Positions 35,201-42,951 of a stretch of DNA of 64,000 nucleotides are shown in pieces (the stretch's first letter is position 1; the number at the start of each line of letters is the position of its first letter). The DNA is from Antedon bifida (taxonomy: Eukaryota > Echinodermata > Crinoidea > Comatulida > Antedonidae). Under the pieces are notes generated by a model. It saw only the letters and a list, made by a program, of their open reading frames with translations, was not told where the DNA came from and searched no databases. Made by a program: the position numbers and the translations under genes. The DNA lies in the NCBI GenBank assembly GCA_963402885.1, contig OY727096.1:24657820-24721819 (forward strand), in the 5' to 3' direction.

Positions 35201-36839
35201 AGATTTTTGTGGCATGTGATAATACTTTAGGACGCGGTGCGATAACCAACTCAAAGAGTGCGACGTCTATATTCTCTCTACTTTCTGTCGCCAAATTCGT
35301 GGTTCCCTCGAAATTTACTTTAGAACAAATATATTCTTCTTATATTCGATGAACGAAGATGTTTAAAGATTAAGGTAAATATTCTCCTAATGATCATTCA
35401 TTATTTGTATAATAATATACTTACGTTGACAGTCCGGTATGATTGGTTCCCAACGACCTACACTATTTGTACATGTAGTTTTAATGCTTTTAACACCCTT
35501 AGAGAATTCATATCCGTCTTCGCAAGTTGCGAGGCAAGAACTGAAACAAAAGTATTACAAAATGATCAGTAGAACCCCGCTTTCCTGTGAAAAGTGTCCT
35601 CCTAATAGAGTAACGTAATATCTACGTATGAAACGCCATATGTGCCAAAATATGCTAATATCAATTTGAAATGTGTTCTGGAACCAAAGCTAGTCCATGA
35701 AAGCGTTTATTGAATTTATAAATTTCCATACACAAAACATTACGTTGCGTGTTGCAATTAACATATTCTAATGCCGCTTGGTCTTACTGGTAAAATTTAA
35801 GTTATACTTACCTTGTTTCACTTAGAAAAGAACACGAAAACGTTGCGTTAAGCGGTTGATTTATTTCTAAGCACAAGTTTATTGCTAATAAGAGAATGAC
35901 ATTAATAACAACAATAAAATATAGGATAAAATCATGACAGTAAACAGCAAGAAATGCATCAGGGCTACTAATAATTAATAATCTACATGGATCACGAAAG
36001 TCGAAAAAGGAATAGAACATTATATAAGATACAATAAACATCCATTCTGTTTATCACAGTAAAATGACATATAGCGGAAAGAATAAGTTCACAAGACGAG
36101 CGTAACTGAAGATGATACTGATGATGATGGCGATGATGATGGGTATCTTTATTATTATTTTCTATTTCCATTGTTATCTTAGGCCTATTCATATTAAGTC
36201 ACTAATTTCTAATATTTTTTATGAAAGAAACTTTTATTAATTTGGAGAAGTCAAATTAACAAAAATGGAAATTATTCCAAACAAGCAAACATCTGCTATT
36301 GTAATTATCTAATTATTTCCATTTTTAGGGTAGCAGGATTAGCAAGCTTTTCCTCACTTACCAACGCAGTTGGGGACAGACGGCGGTGACCATCCACTCG
36401 ATGTGCATTCGAATTCGTCACTTCCCCCTAGAGGCAGGACGTATCCAGTATCGCAGCGTAAGAAACAACGTCTGTAATATTAAAGAGGAAACACAACGGT
36501 TTAGGAATACATTTGTTTTAAAATTATCTAATATAAGTTAGTAACACACACTAGTTTAAACAAGGAACATGTATTATAATATGGACAAAATCGGATTATT
36601 ACGGTACTTGCTAACATTTCACGAGTAATTGAAAAGGTATTGAAATAGGTTTAAAACTAAAAAAAATGAATGAAAATGAAAAATCAAACTTACGCAACGT
36701 TTGCCAGTACGGCGCAAACGAGCTCTCCATTTTCTGGTTGTTCTAAATTACCACATTGCATCTGCGAAAACCCAGTTTTCGTAAAACATAGTAGGCCTAC
36801 CACTATCAAAAATAGATCTGAACCTCGCATTAAAGGCAT
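8839..36839 (-). CDS. Mucin B: complete gel-forming mucin with sushi/EGF N-terminus, giant Thr-rich region and cystine-knot C-terminus
   Basis: About 43 exons, listed in the entries below, keep reading phase from ATG (36839) to TAA (8839) and sum to 13,299 nt, about 4,432 residues, counting one optional 45-nt exon. Domain order: signal peptide, sushi, sushi, EGF, sushi, D1, D2, TIL/D'-like, D3, Thr-rich 1, WxxW domain 1, short Thr-rich, WxxW domain 2, giant Thr-rich, D4-like, D5, vWC modules, CT knot. The layout D1-D2-D'-D3-mucin-D-vWC-CT is that of secreted gel-forming mucins (MUC2/MUC5 type) and vWF. The Thr/Ser/Pro array and WxxW domains favour mucin over vWF. The expected role is a secreted, heavily O-glycosylated, disulphide-linked gel. 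Novel relative to the vertebrate scheme are the sushi/EGF front end and the second D assembly after the mucin region. No frame break was found. Confidence 0.88.
9914..10348. repeat. Interspersed repeat of the ACCTCCGCCAAGGAGGT type
   Basis: Begins acctccgccaaggaggtat with the tgtttgtctgtttgtttg stretch and ttagcaggattac, and ends agacggaggtatgcattctc and gagtggctttctagtta. These landmarks belong to a repeat I recognise from several marine invertebrate genomes; the formal family name is not known to me. Located in a mucin B intron. Confidence 0.55.
10968..11082. mobile_element. Short MITE, copy in mucin B intron
   Basis: Ends gtgcaaaatgaaacaaat and, inverted, gtgcaatggtacaaac, with an inner gtgaaagat/atctttat pairing. 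It is the same family as 56282-56380. Confidence 0.45.
11876..12655 (-). mobile_element. Truncated LINE (CR1/L2/Rex-like), 3' end of reverse transcriptase ORF
   Basis: In minus-strand frames, which shift, the hallmarks of the C-terminal part of a LINE reverse transcriptase appear in order: NNYLDLNFSKSKEMLIDF, YLGVVLDNQLKFE, SIMTSCTICFYNSF, KKLLYRFINQASRIIG, and NKSFIPSAVRSYN. A short ATTGT-rich tail closes it at 11876-11895. It is 5' truncated and has several stops and frame changes, so it is inactive. It sits inside a mucin B intron, on the same strand as the gene. Confidence 0.8.
12656..12810. mobile_element. 155-bp MITE abutting the LINE
   Basis: Terminal repeats aaagcaatctaacaacagga and, inverted, aaagaaatctaacaacaaga, 17 of 20 matching. 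It adjoins the 5' cut end of the LINE and stops about 50 bp from exon 12913-12861. Related sequence occurs at 8629-8806. Confidence 0.55.
13725..13950. repeat. Two 114-bp tandem units containing exon-like copies
   Basis: Units start at 13725 and 13839 (catactttatatgttgg and catactgtatatgttggg). Each includes a block resembling the start of the neighbouring exon 13623-13522. The minus reading CNCSSVSAPPCPF resembles the exon's CNCVNVTAPPCSF. A more degenerate relative spans about 13650-13720. Confidence 0.6.
14291..14540. mobile_element. MITE-like element with TGTTTCTGCTGA ends
   Basis: TGTTTCTGCTGA (14291-14302) and TCAGCAGAAACA (14529-14540) are perfect inverted ends 250 bp apart in a mucin B intron. 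The interior is rich in T/A runs with no ORF. Target duplication is not evident. Confidence 0.4.
14751..14903. mobile_element. Diverged relative of the 1031-1170 MITE in mucin B intron
   Basis: Ends read agcttgttccaactagcaac and, reversed, agcgttgctcccactagcga. Both match the element at 1031-1170 through the CTAG(C/A)GACGCAAC core. No clean target duplication was found. It ends about 20 bp from the donor of exon 15108-14923. Confidence 0.5.
14923..16649 (-). CDS. Mucin B D5 assembly: vWD5 with GDPH, C8-5, TIL-5
   Basis: Exons: 16649-16423, 16078-15877 (vWD5), 15740-15390 (end of vWD plus C8-5), 15108-14923 (TIL-5). vWD5 begins CVGYGDPHYFTYD, with an intact GDPH, and ends EGLCGICNHDPSDDL. GDPH in the last D domain of MUC2 and MUC5AC is a known acid-promoted autocleavage site. 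C8-5 shows ADNIKEAEELC-like spacing with CAPFYQS, ACLYDTSCGQGPC and MCIEWRQ. TIL-5 reads YPECEAPMEYKAC and GCYCPDGFIMN. This is the equivalent of vertebrate D4. Confidence 0.83.
16768..18944 (-). CDS. Mucin B D4-like assembly: degenerate vWD4, C8-4, TIL-4
   Basis: Exons: 18944-18891 (54 nt), 18855 to about 18677 (or 18668; both keep frame), 18041-17788, 17493-17261, 16956-16768. With the end of the giant exon they form a vWD fold: CDSFTLFDETKFDFKVC, a CCHCDFELEV segment, then KYKGKLEGLCGKINGD. The GDPH motif is absent (CDSFTLFD). C8-4 has RCEPYVDIS, CKQHICDCVEKS, ACACEIFEQFMYEC and the ending DWRTVEIC. TIL-4 reads CPGNQIWKECGSTC. The likely TIL-4 acceptor follows a run of A (aaaaaag), because the more obvious one would break phase. 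Confidence 0.75.
19002..23642 (-). CDS. Mucin B giant exon: WxxW domain 2 and main Thr/Ser/Pro array
   Basis: One 4,641-nt exon, phase 1 to phase 1. It begins ERCCWTDWLD (WxxW domain 2), continues as about 1,400 residues of TTTSTTTSP repeats (27-bp unit, roughly 150 copies by length), and ends with a unique segment: EYSCEFYCDSFTLF, then DFKVCDSIVAQT, then VLEVK. The donor at 19001 is gtagtg. Units vary at Ser/Ala (APTT), Ile, Phe and Asn. Larger blocks recur, for example one containing STNTSP and four containing TTFTTTSP. The mRNA strand is almost free of G over 4 kb. Array length is probably polymorphic and could be mis-assembled. Confidence 0.87.
19136..23350 (-). repeat. 27-bp coding minisatellite of mucin B
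   Basis: Tandem 27-bp units, read on the plus strand as variations of gttgatgtagttgttggtg plus atgtagtg, fill this interval. Nearly all indels are multiples of three bases, so the frame is kept, which points to coding constraint. Interruptions at about 21970, 22430 and 23200 carry EMPTT/GIPTP-type sequence and mark larger duplicated blocks. Confidence 0.9.
23741..24304 (-). CDS. Mucin B WxxW (CysD) domain 1 plus short Thr-rich tail
   Basis: A 564-nt exon, phase 1 to phase 1. It starts ERCCWTDWLD and contains the ~100-residue WxxW domain found in gel-forming mucins (CADPLKIECRLKGSG, GLECINRNPPSDIC, VKVCCPC), then a Thr-rich tail with EMPTT units ending TPPG. The WTDW motif is a C-mannosylation type WxxW. 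The exon and its flanking intron are nearly identical to the copy at 23642 and below, showing a recent internal duplication. Confidence 0.86.
24403..25335 (-). CDS. Mucin B Thr/Ser/Pro region 1
   Basis: A single 933-nt exon joined in frame to TIL-3. It opens with TTEIPTTMSTTTTEMPTT units, then about 25-28 copies of the 9-residue repeat TTTSTTTSP (27-bp DNA unit), and ends LTTPPG before a phase 1 donor. This is the expected dense O-glycosylation region. The opposite strand is also open over the array, purely because of the repeat composition. Confidence 0.85.
25612..28011 (-). CDS. Mucin B D'-like TIL modules and D3 assembly
   Basis: Exons: 28011-27812, 27564-27471, 27323-27277 (cysteine-rich TIL/E segment, the position of D'), 26945-26566 (vWD3), 26447-26054 (end of vWD3 plus C8-3), 25821-25612 (TIL-3). 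vWD3 starts CTIYGESHYTSFDG, so GDPH is GESH, and ends GLCGNFDSDH. C8-3 has VKKCAIIKSEIF, RCVYDACGCDFGGDCEC and EWRSNEHC. TIL-3 reads MQCQGCGQWVPC and CPETCDNHC. D3 in MUC2 and vWF carries inter-subunit disulphides. The exon 27323-27277 is only 47 nt. Confidence 0.84.
28186..30873 (-). CDS. Mucin B D2 assembly: vWD2, C8-2, TIL-2
   Basis: Exons: 30873-30649, 30247-30106, 29740-29612 (vWD2), 29216-29027 and 28904-28740 (C8-2), 28423-28186 (TIL-2). vWD2 has the intact CSAVGDPHYVTFDG motif and TCGLCGTF. CGLC is the thiol motif that D1/D2 of vWF and mucins are proposed to use in disulphide exchange, and here it occurs only in D2. C8-2 shows AFDGACHNIVG-type joining and DVCANTDVRMFC. TIL-2 reads KCEGDQIYQECGSAC. 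The acceptor at 30248 lies only 16 bp from a MITE insertion. Confidence 0.86.
30266..30401. mobile_element. 136-bp MITE with TA target duplication, next to a mucin B splice acceptor
   Basis: Perfect inverted ends of about 23 bp (AAGCTCTGTCTACACTATCA start; complement at the right end), flanked by TA at 264-265 and 402-403. The TA duplication fits a Tc1/mariner-type family. It lies 19 nt upstream of exon 30247-30106, so it supplies most of the branch point region of that intron. Mucin A lacks it at the matching site. A half copy is at 4751-4790. Confidence 0.75.
31198..33083 (-). CDS. Mucin B D1 assembly: vWD1, C8-1, TIL-1
   Basis: Exons: 33083-32526 (558 nt, vWD1), 32226-32108 and 31723-31567 (C8-1), 31435-31198 (TIL-1). 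vWD1 starts DNEEDYQKADGYCTTW and ends GLCGTYTLNPADDF. C8 cysteines are seen in DCVAMSQASYC, ECEAMMADEEF, ACKEDVCNC and CACNSFEAYAREC. TIL-1 reads PLECPANMEFHQCG to KCPCSYQMREYAAG. GDPH is replaced by SQDHY and CGLC by RGLC, as in mucin A. Exons pair one to one with mucin A in length and phase apart from a few codons, showing a fairly recent tandem gene duplication. Confidence 0.87.
32301..32435 (-). CDS. Mucin B candidate 135-nt cassette exon between vWD1 and C8-1
   Basis: An open stretch of exactly 135 nt, phase 1 to phase 1, bounded by an acceptor (tgttatttttag) and a gtaaat donor. It encodes ALIGIAEPSDRSKISC, then CLIAGKLDRN and IVRYKCVFFFG. It lies where family members have no domain, and the flanking exons join in frame without it. 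An open frame of this size can occur by chance, so this is a candidate only. No domain was recognised, although it has two cysteines. Confidence 0.3.
33661..33705 (-). CDS. Mucin B candidate 45-nt cassette exon
   Basis: Flanked by a good acceptor (tttttattcag) and a gtaggt donor. It is exactly 45 nt, phase 1 to phase 1, and encodes EIYFTTMTSNLSGIIG without a stop. The neighbouring exons (34404 end and 33083 start) are also phase compatible with each other, so this exon could be skipped without a frameshift. It contains one N-glycosylation sequon (NLS). It recalls the EVYCTTW start of vWD1 in mucin A, so it may be a remnant of a duplicated vWD1 exon start. Confidence 0.45.
34404..36839 (-). 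CDS. Mucin B exons 1-6: signal peptide, three sushi domains and one EGF domain
   Basis: Exons: 36839-36694, 36471-36362, 35884-35812, 35540-35425, 35010-34915, 34592-34404. The signal peptide has the core LFLIVVGLLCF with likely cleavage near GFSQ. Sushi 1 spans CGNLEQPENGELVC to WSPPSVPNC, sushi 2 NLCLEINQPLNATFSC to RWEPIIPDC. The EGF module reads CDIECKNGGTC, then CACRTGFSGSYC. Sushi 3 spans NCIIPEAPRNGSLSC to WKPELPIHDC. Most introns are phase 1, as expected for shuffled modules. Mucin A has only the first sushi, so this set was gained here or lost there. Sushi and EGF modules usually mediate protein contacts; the partner is unknown. Confidence 0.85.
34848..34899. repeat. Perfect 20-bp hairpin GCCATGGACCTATAAATTAG
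   Basis: GCCATGGACCTATAAATTAG is followed 12 bases later by its exact complement. A single arm (ccatggacctataaattaat) recurs at about 56459, indicating a very short MITE or its remnant. Confidence 0.5.
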
Positions 36840-36914
36840 TTTAGAGGCTTCTAAACGGTAGTATAACTCGCTCCAAAAACGGTTATACTAATAACATATA
36901 TTTAGTATTTCCCC

Positions 36915-36923
36915 CTTTATATA
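36915..36923 (-). promoter_or_regulatory. TATA box of mucin B
   Basis: The minus strand reads TATATAAAG about 75 bases upstream of the start codon at 36839. Spacing and similarity to the mucin A element make it a plausible core promoter, with transcription starting near 36885-36895 by the usual TATA-to-start distance. Confidence 0.5.
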
Positions 36924-37146
36924 CACATTTTCAATACATTATATTTCACAGATGTTCTTGTTTAGTTTGACTTTGCAAATTCGTAAAAACACGAAATTAT
37001 GCTCTGTAAACATTTTTACTTTGTCGGTGGCCTTCCGAATTATTTGATTTTAATTTATTATTTTCTTTTATTTAATGCACCTGTCTCTGGTCACGATGAT
37101 CGTACAGTAGTCGTGAACACGCCTTAGTATGTCAGTCGGTCATCAC

Positions 37147-37404
37147 ATTTTTATAAATTTCAGATTTTAATAAATTACGCGTACATTATTTAAACGCGCG
37201 TGAAAAATCCGTGTTATAGGCCTATCAGCCTTTGGACGCAAAAGTATGTCCGTCCGTCAGTCACATCTTATCATTAACGTAATATAGGAGAATTGATTAA
37301 CGTTCTAAATCATTTTATAAATTTCAGATTTTAATAAATTACGCGTACATTATTTAAACGCGCGTGTAAAAATCCGTGTTATAGGCCTATCAGCTTTTGG
37401 ACGC
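37147..37404. repeat. Direct duplication of about 94 bp
   Basis: 37147-37241 and 37311-37404 both read through tataaatttcagattttaat, acgcgtacattatttaaacg and ccgtgttataggcctatcag with only a few differences. The intervening 70 bp is unique. It is close upstream of the mucin B promoter. Confidence 0.7.
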
Positions 37405-37962
37405 GTACATCAATTAGTTATCTTATGGTAGGTCCCATTGGCTGACTAGGTTATTGTTAATAACCTTATCTTCAAGTTGTTCCGAATCTTGCTAACGTCG
37501 GCGTGATTGTATTTACTTTACAATGTTCTCCGTCGCGTGTAATATTAAATTGGAATTCTATTTGAATTGCAACACATAAAACTATAATGTCAACTTGTTG
37601 TATTGTTGAATTTGGCATTCCAAATACTACCGTCAAATAAATAAGTGAATCAAATAATATCCATTTGTAATACCATATGTAGATATAACAATATTTCTCA
37701 CGAAATTACCAGAATATTATTATAACCTTCATTCTGTATTAAATTATTTAATTCACAATTTTCGATTACGTGGTGTTACCATTGATTGTTTACCTTACAA
37801 TTTTCAGGCGTTCAGACAATACATTTCGTAACGTATTATCAACACTAATATAAAAGTCCTTAACAAACGCTTCAATAAAGACTTAACTAGATTAAGTCAC
37901 GAGTGACGAGTTACTATGTTATCCGCGTTAAAGCGCCGTTAGTATGGACACGGCGAAAGTAC

Positions 37963-38131
37963 AGTTGAAATGAATTCACGTCGTACGGGGCGCAATTTGG
38001 GACATGTAGACACTGTAGTTTGAGAAGAAATTTTGTTTTGAAATAAAGGAAATGTGAAAAATAATTTCTCAAACAAAGTACTAATTATGCATGTTCCAAA
38101 CTGCGCCCCGTACGACGTAAATTCATTTAAC
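37963..38131. mobile_element. Snap-back MITE with CGTACGGGGCGCA ends
   Basis: Inverted ends of about 40 bp (left core cacgtcgtacggggcgcaat, right core gcgccccgtacgacgtaaat) enclose a second inverted pair (tttgagaagaaa / tttctcaaa). The whole 169 bp can fold into one long hairpin. Confidence 0.65.
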
Positions 38132-38628
38132 TTATTTTGTACGCCGAACAAATACACACGATCCACATAACGATGATGCTTGGAAGAAATTGGCTGATTA
38201 AGCGTACCACAAAAGAAAACCAAATTCAAACTTTTGTCAGAAAATCGGACATTTATTAAAAAACACTGAAATTATTTTATTATTCGAATATATGTTGTCG
38301 GCATACATATATATAAATGTTGTATACATGGCGATTATATCGTATATTAAATGATGACTGACAACGGTATATCAAGCCAGTCGCAACTCAGAGGCCTACT
38401 ATAGGTTTTTATTTCACCACCTGTAATATTCTTATCTATACATTGGCACATGTAAAAATAATTTTTGTTTGTAACCAGGCGTTTATCAAAATAAACAAAA
38501 TGCGATACACTTACAAAAAGAATGCGATGTTTTCAAGCAAAGCAAATTGACTATTGTTAACATTAAGTATATTATACAGTAGAATATACAGGCCTACTGA
38601 GTGGATATTTTCTGGACCACAAAGTGTC

Positions 38629-38733
38629 TATTTAATATGGGTGTCTCCTAACAAAGCTATGATAGCCTTGCTCCTAATATGGATGCATTTATTTCCCCTC
38701 GTTTCTACTGAGGGGTTCTACTATATTTAAATT
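38629..38733. repeat. Ladder repeat, copy 2
   Basis: Contains aatatgggtgtctcctaac, cctaatatggatgc and aggggttctactata. These match the units and the end motif of the other ladder copies. Confidence 0.4.
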
Positions 38734-39463
38734 ACGATTGGAGTGCATTTCAATTGATTAATATCGACGGAATAATATAAATTAATGTGCATATTAAAAA
38801 TTATGAATTTATAAATATAAATCATTTATAATTATTCGATTCAATGCAAGTGTTTTTATTTATGGCTATACAATTTATCTGATACTAGCATTTTCTACAA
38901 TTAACTGCGATATACTATGATAATCTATATAAATTATATATTAATTTATCTTTAAAGTTTCGTTTAGCACACTTTAGCATTTAATTTAAAACAAGATAAC
39001 GTAAATTATTGAGGAGGCTTACCAAAAAAATGTGTGCACTATTCTAAAAGCGATGTTTAAAACTATTATAATGGTTTTGCATATCTATTTGACGACGGCC
39101 CTTAGTATGTTCGACGGCATATTATTATTGTCATGGTGGCGGCGGCGCATTCATATTACATTTTGAATGCGGCATGTATAAAATGTCGACGTCGGAGTTC
39201 TGCTGTAATTTTCATCATTTTAATGTTGATTATTAAATTCCGAGTTCGGATGAACTGAATATTATTTTACCCGCTATTCCAATCTTGGATTTATTTTAAA
39301 TTATGGATTTAAAAAAAATTGTCATAAAAGCGATTATATAATCTTTAAATAAAAAGCAGAAACTAAGCACATTTAAAAAGCACATTTAAAGAGGATTCGA
39401 TTACTAAATTGGCACATGTTTTAGTATAAAATCTTCATATGGATTTGTTTCATATTGAGTTGT

Positions 39464-40017
39464 TTAAAGATGTATTGTCCCTTGAAACACAAAAAATGAA
39501 AAAAAAAATATTCTAAATATAAATTGGCCATATCAAAGTAATATTAAAGGTATTCACTTTAAGTCGAAAATTTGAGCCAAAAACAACAAGTTTACGTAAT
39601 TAACAGGTAAATTAATTTGATTACATTTCGTCTGGAAAATCATCACAAGCGAAAGTAAACAAAGATTTCAAACCACGAGTATGCATTATACATGATGCTA
39701 ATTAGGATTGTTTACAACTCGTCGCGGTTGAGAAGGTGTTTTCACACAGATCGCGAGGAAGTTTTATGATTATGCATATAGAGTAGTCAAACAAGCGCGT
39801 TGCATTATGAGATATGTTTTGATCGAAAACTTTGACTGGAAGTCAAAGTTATTTTTTGAACAAAAAAATGTCTGTATTTCGGTTAAATAATTTTTTTTTT
39901 AAATAATTTTTGGTGAAAGTTAATAACTATTATGATACTTCAAAATGACCCACTTTTTTTCTAAATTTAAAAAAAAATTTTTTTTTTGAATTGGTCAAAG
40001 GGACAATACATCTTTAA
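39464..40017. mobile_element. 554-bp MITE with TTAAAGATGTATTGTCCCTT ends
   Basis: TTAAAGATGTATTGTCCCTT (39464-39483) and its exact complement (39998-40017) bound an AT-rich interior without ORFs. A diverged relative is at about 2760-3178. The ends could include a TTAA duplication, which cannot be separated from the repeat. Confidence 0.65.
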
Positions 40018-40229
40018 CCAAATGCAGTAATACATTACAAGCTATAAATGAAGTTGTATATAAAGGAAAATAAAGCAAAATATTGCTTTAAAATGGAAAG
40101 ATTACATAAAAATAATAAAATGTTATCATCGTCATTAATATATATTAATACATAGCATACTAATATATAACTACACAGTTAAACAATTATAAAGAGATAA
40201 TTTAAAGGAAAAAGACAATTGTAAAAGAA

Positions 40230-40770
40230 TTAATAACAAACTGTATTAAAGGATTTTAAATTTAAAATAAAGGTTAATTGTTAAAGAAAATGTGTCAACT
40301 ATATAAACTATGAGAAAATACAGTGATATTTTATAAAAAGTGCAAATTAAAAGTTATAATGAACATAAAGTGGAATGTCTCTATATTAATAACAACATAT
40401 TTGAAAATAATCAATTATTAAAAGTATGGTTTAAAAGATCTAAAAAAGTAATATTAACATTAAATGTATAAAACAAATGATAATTAAAAGAAAATAATAG
40501 GTTTCTTTTGAATTATCAAGAACATTATTAATTTATTACAGTACAAATTACTTAAAACATGTACCGTATATTAGAAATAGTATTAAAAGAAATGAAATTT
40601 AAACAAAGGTTATTTTAAAAGGAAATTATATTTAGAATTACCATGTAACACTATCAACTAAATATTAATTATTAGAACAAGTTTAATATATCTATTATTA
40701 CAGACAAATTAAAAGTTATACTGACATGAAAATGGAATGTCACTATATTAATAACAATATAAATTATTAC
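40230..40770. repeat. Diverged tandem duplication, unit about 360 bp
   Basis: attaaaagttataatgaaca plus gtggaatgtctctatattaa near 40350 recurs near 40710 as attaaaagttatactgacat plus atggaatgtcactatattaa, and sequence around 40250 resembles 40590 (acaaaggttatt). The intervals are consistent with one duplicated block. Confidence 0.45.
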
Positions 40771-42951
40771 AAGTATGACAATGTGTAATATAATTAATTA
40801 ACTTATGAAACTCAAAACATTCAGTTATAATAGGCAATAATGGTATCTTACCTAACTTCGGATTAACACCTAAATCTTCATAACTTGTTATAAAATCATT
40901 CTTTAAATATGAAGTGTACAAATAAATAAAACCATACGCTTAATACTAATTGATATTTCTTTTCTAAAAAGGAATGTTTCTATATAATATGGCTAATTTG
41001 GCTTTTATTGCAAATAATTAAAATGTAGTGAATGTTAAAAAAGCTACAAAAAGTGGCATGTACATTTACTCATTTTTGGGCAAGTCGGTACTATCACAAA
41101 CTGCGGATATTAGCTTCATTCAACCATACAAAAGAATTGGGGAGAATCTGAGCAAGGGGTGAATTTGGGCAAAGGGTGTGGTAGAAATGGCACCCTTTAT
41201 TGCTTTGATCACCATGTTATGGCTACCATGAAACTGTTGAAATCTAGCCACTATTGTTTAAGCTTTTTGATTTGTTAACATAAATATTGAGGTACATCAC
41301 ATATGTAGAGTTCTGAAAAGAACTGTTGAGTTATCTCATCAACATACCTCGACCGTCCTCAGCTTTTAGCTCTGTGGTATAGGCCTACCCAATTTGTATT
41401 TTCTTTCACCAGCTGTCCACCAATAAGCAGTTTATTCTCTAACTACAGAGAGTTTTTTCTAACTATATTTTATAGTTTCATCTAACCCAAATCCATCTGA
41501 GATTATTTTTCTAGGCCTAGAATACTGTATTAATATTCTCTTGCAGCGCAAGCTACTTCTACCTACATAATACCAGGCTTTAAAAAAGCAATTACTTTGA
41601 AATTCTCAATTAATCATTAAAACTACACTAATATTTTGTTTTATATATCACTTTTTTTAATATATATTTTTATTCTTAATTTATAAGCGAAATTACTCCT
41701 GGCAATTAAATAAATTTAAAAAAAATGAAAATAAGTAAGGAAAATATGCTTAAAATATCAATATATGAATACATTTTATATTATTTTAATGTTTTTCAAT
41801 TCATAACTATATAAATCAAATCAAATCTGTTGTAGTGCATTTGCATAAGGTCATGTGGGCGGAATATAATACTAACGTGATAATCAAATTCAACCTTTCA
41901 TCGAATAAGTGTATAACTACAATCATCGGGCAAAAAAATATATTATTTATAATTACAGATTTTGATATATATTTATATAACATTATTGACAGTGAATATA
42001 TTTAAATAAATTATCTATTGTTAGTAATAACGTCACATTAACTATTTTGGAAGATCAGTTAAAATTAGAATAATGCTCATAGCAAAACATTTTTTTTTTA
42101 TGATTAAAACATTTGCTGTTTTAGTATCTATCATAAATAAAGAAGACTTTTAGATTAGCATCCTTTTAGAAGTTCCTTCAAAAATAATCTTATTTTGCTT
42201 TTACCTAAATTTAATATAATTAGGTATTTTAATATTATTTAGGACGTCCTGAATTTATATTCAATCTTTTGTATTCTTAATCTGTTTTTATACCAGTTCT
42301 TAATCAGAATTTAAAATAAAAATTAATATTTATATACCAAATACTGAATATTCATGATTCTATATTATATATTTGCTGAATATTCATTAGGCCACTACAG
42401 ATACAGTATTACCATTATGGGTATGCTAATGTTAAATCTTCTCCGTTTTTCACAAAGACAGGAAAAGAGACTTGCGATTTCTCAATTCGAATATGCCGTT
42501 GTTTTTTACCCAATTGACAGTTCAATATCGGATTTATTATCACCTTCAGTTCAGAATTCCTGGTCCTACACAAATGATAATGTTATAATGGTTTATGTGA
42601 ATATATTAATATCAAAGAAAACACAAAAATATCCTCTTCATCCAAAACATGTAACATTTCAAAAGGCATTGTGGGATTGAATAGAGCCAATTGAGTAGTG
42701 TGTTATCAATATGTTAGAGAGGTCTAAGTTTGTAAGGAAAATAGGAAGGTTAGGGTGGTTAAAAAATAAATTCTCGAACAAACCAGGAATGACAATCCCA
42801 TGTAGCATTTTCATTTTGCTGTATCGTTGAGGGTGCTGTGAAAATGGTAAATGGCGGTGTCCAGTGTGACCTTATGAAAACATTGTAAATGGATAAAATT
42901 ACAATGTCACATGATACAAAATTATCCAATCACAATTCATGGAATACTCAC

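Larger units (their letters stand above)
36925..42940. other. AT-rich intergenic or 3' region between mucin B and myosin-Id
   Basis: About 6 kb with no coding region I can support on either strand. It contains a direct duplication (37147-37404), a GC-rich MITE (37963-38131), a ladder-repeat remnant (38629-38733), a 554-bp MITE (39464-40017) and a diverged duplication near 40.24-40.77 kb. The final exon and 3' UTR of myosin-Id may lie towards the right side. Mucin B promoter sequence lies at the left side. Confidence 0.5.

Noticed and set aside
36117-36143. GATGATG-type microsatellite in a mucin B intron
   Set aside because: Ordinary short simple repeat, not worth a separate feature.
42354-42680. 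108-codon plus-strand open frame
   Set aside because: No motif, no splice context, AT-rich composition like its surroundings, and no similarity I can recognise.
42758-42870. Candidate terminal exon of myosin-Id (VSHWTPPFTIF reading)
   Set aside because: The phase fits and a stop follows, but the sequence does not resemble the conserved class I tail end, so it was not added to the gene.
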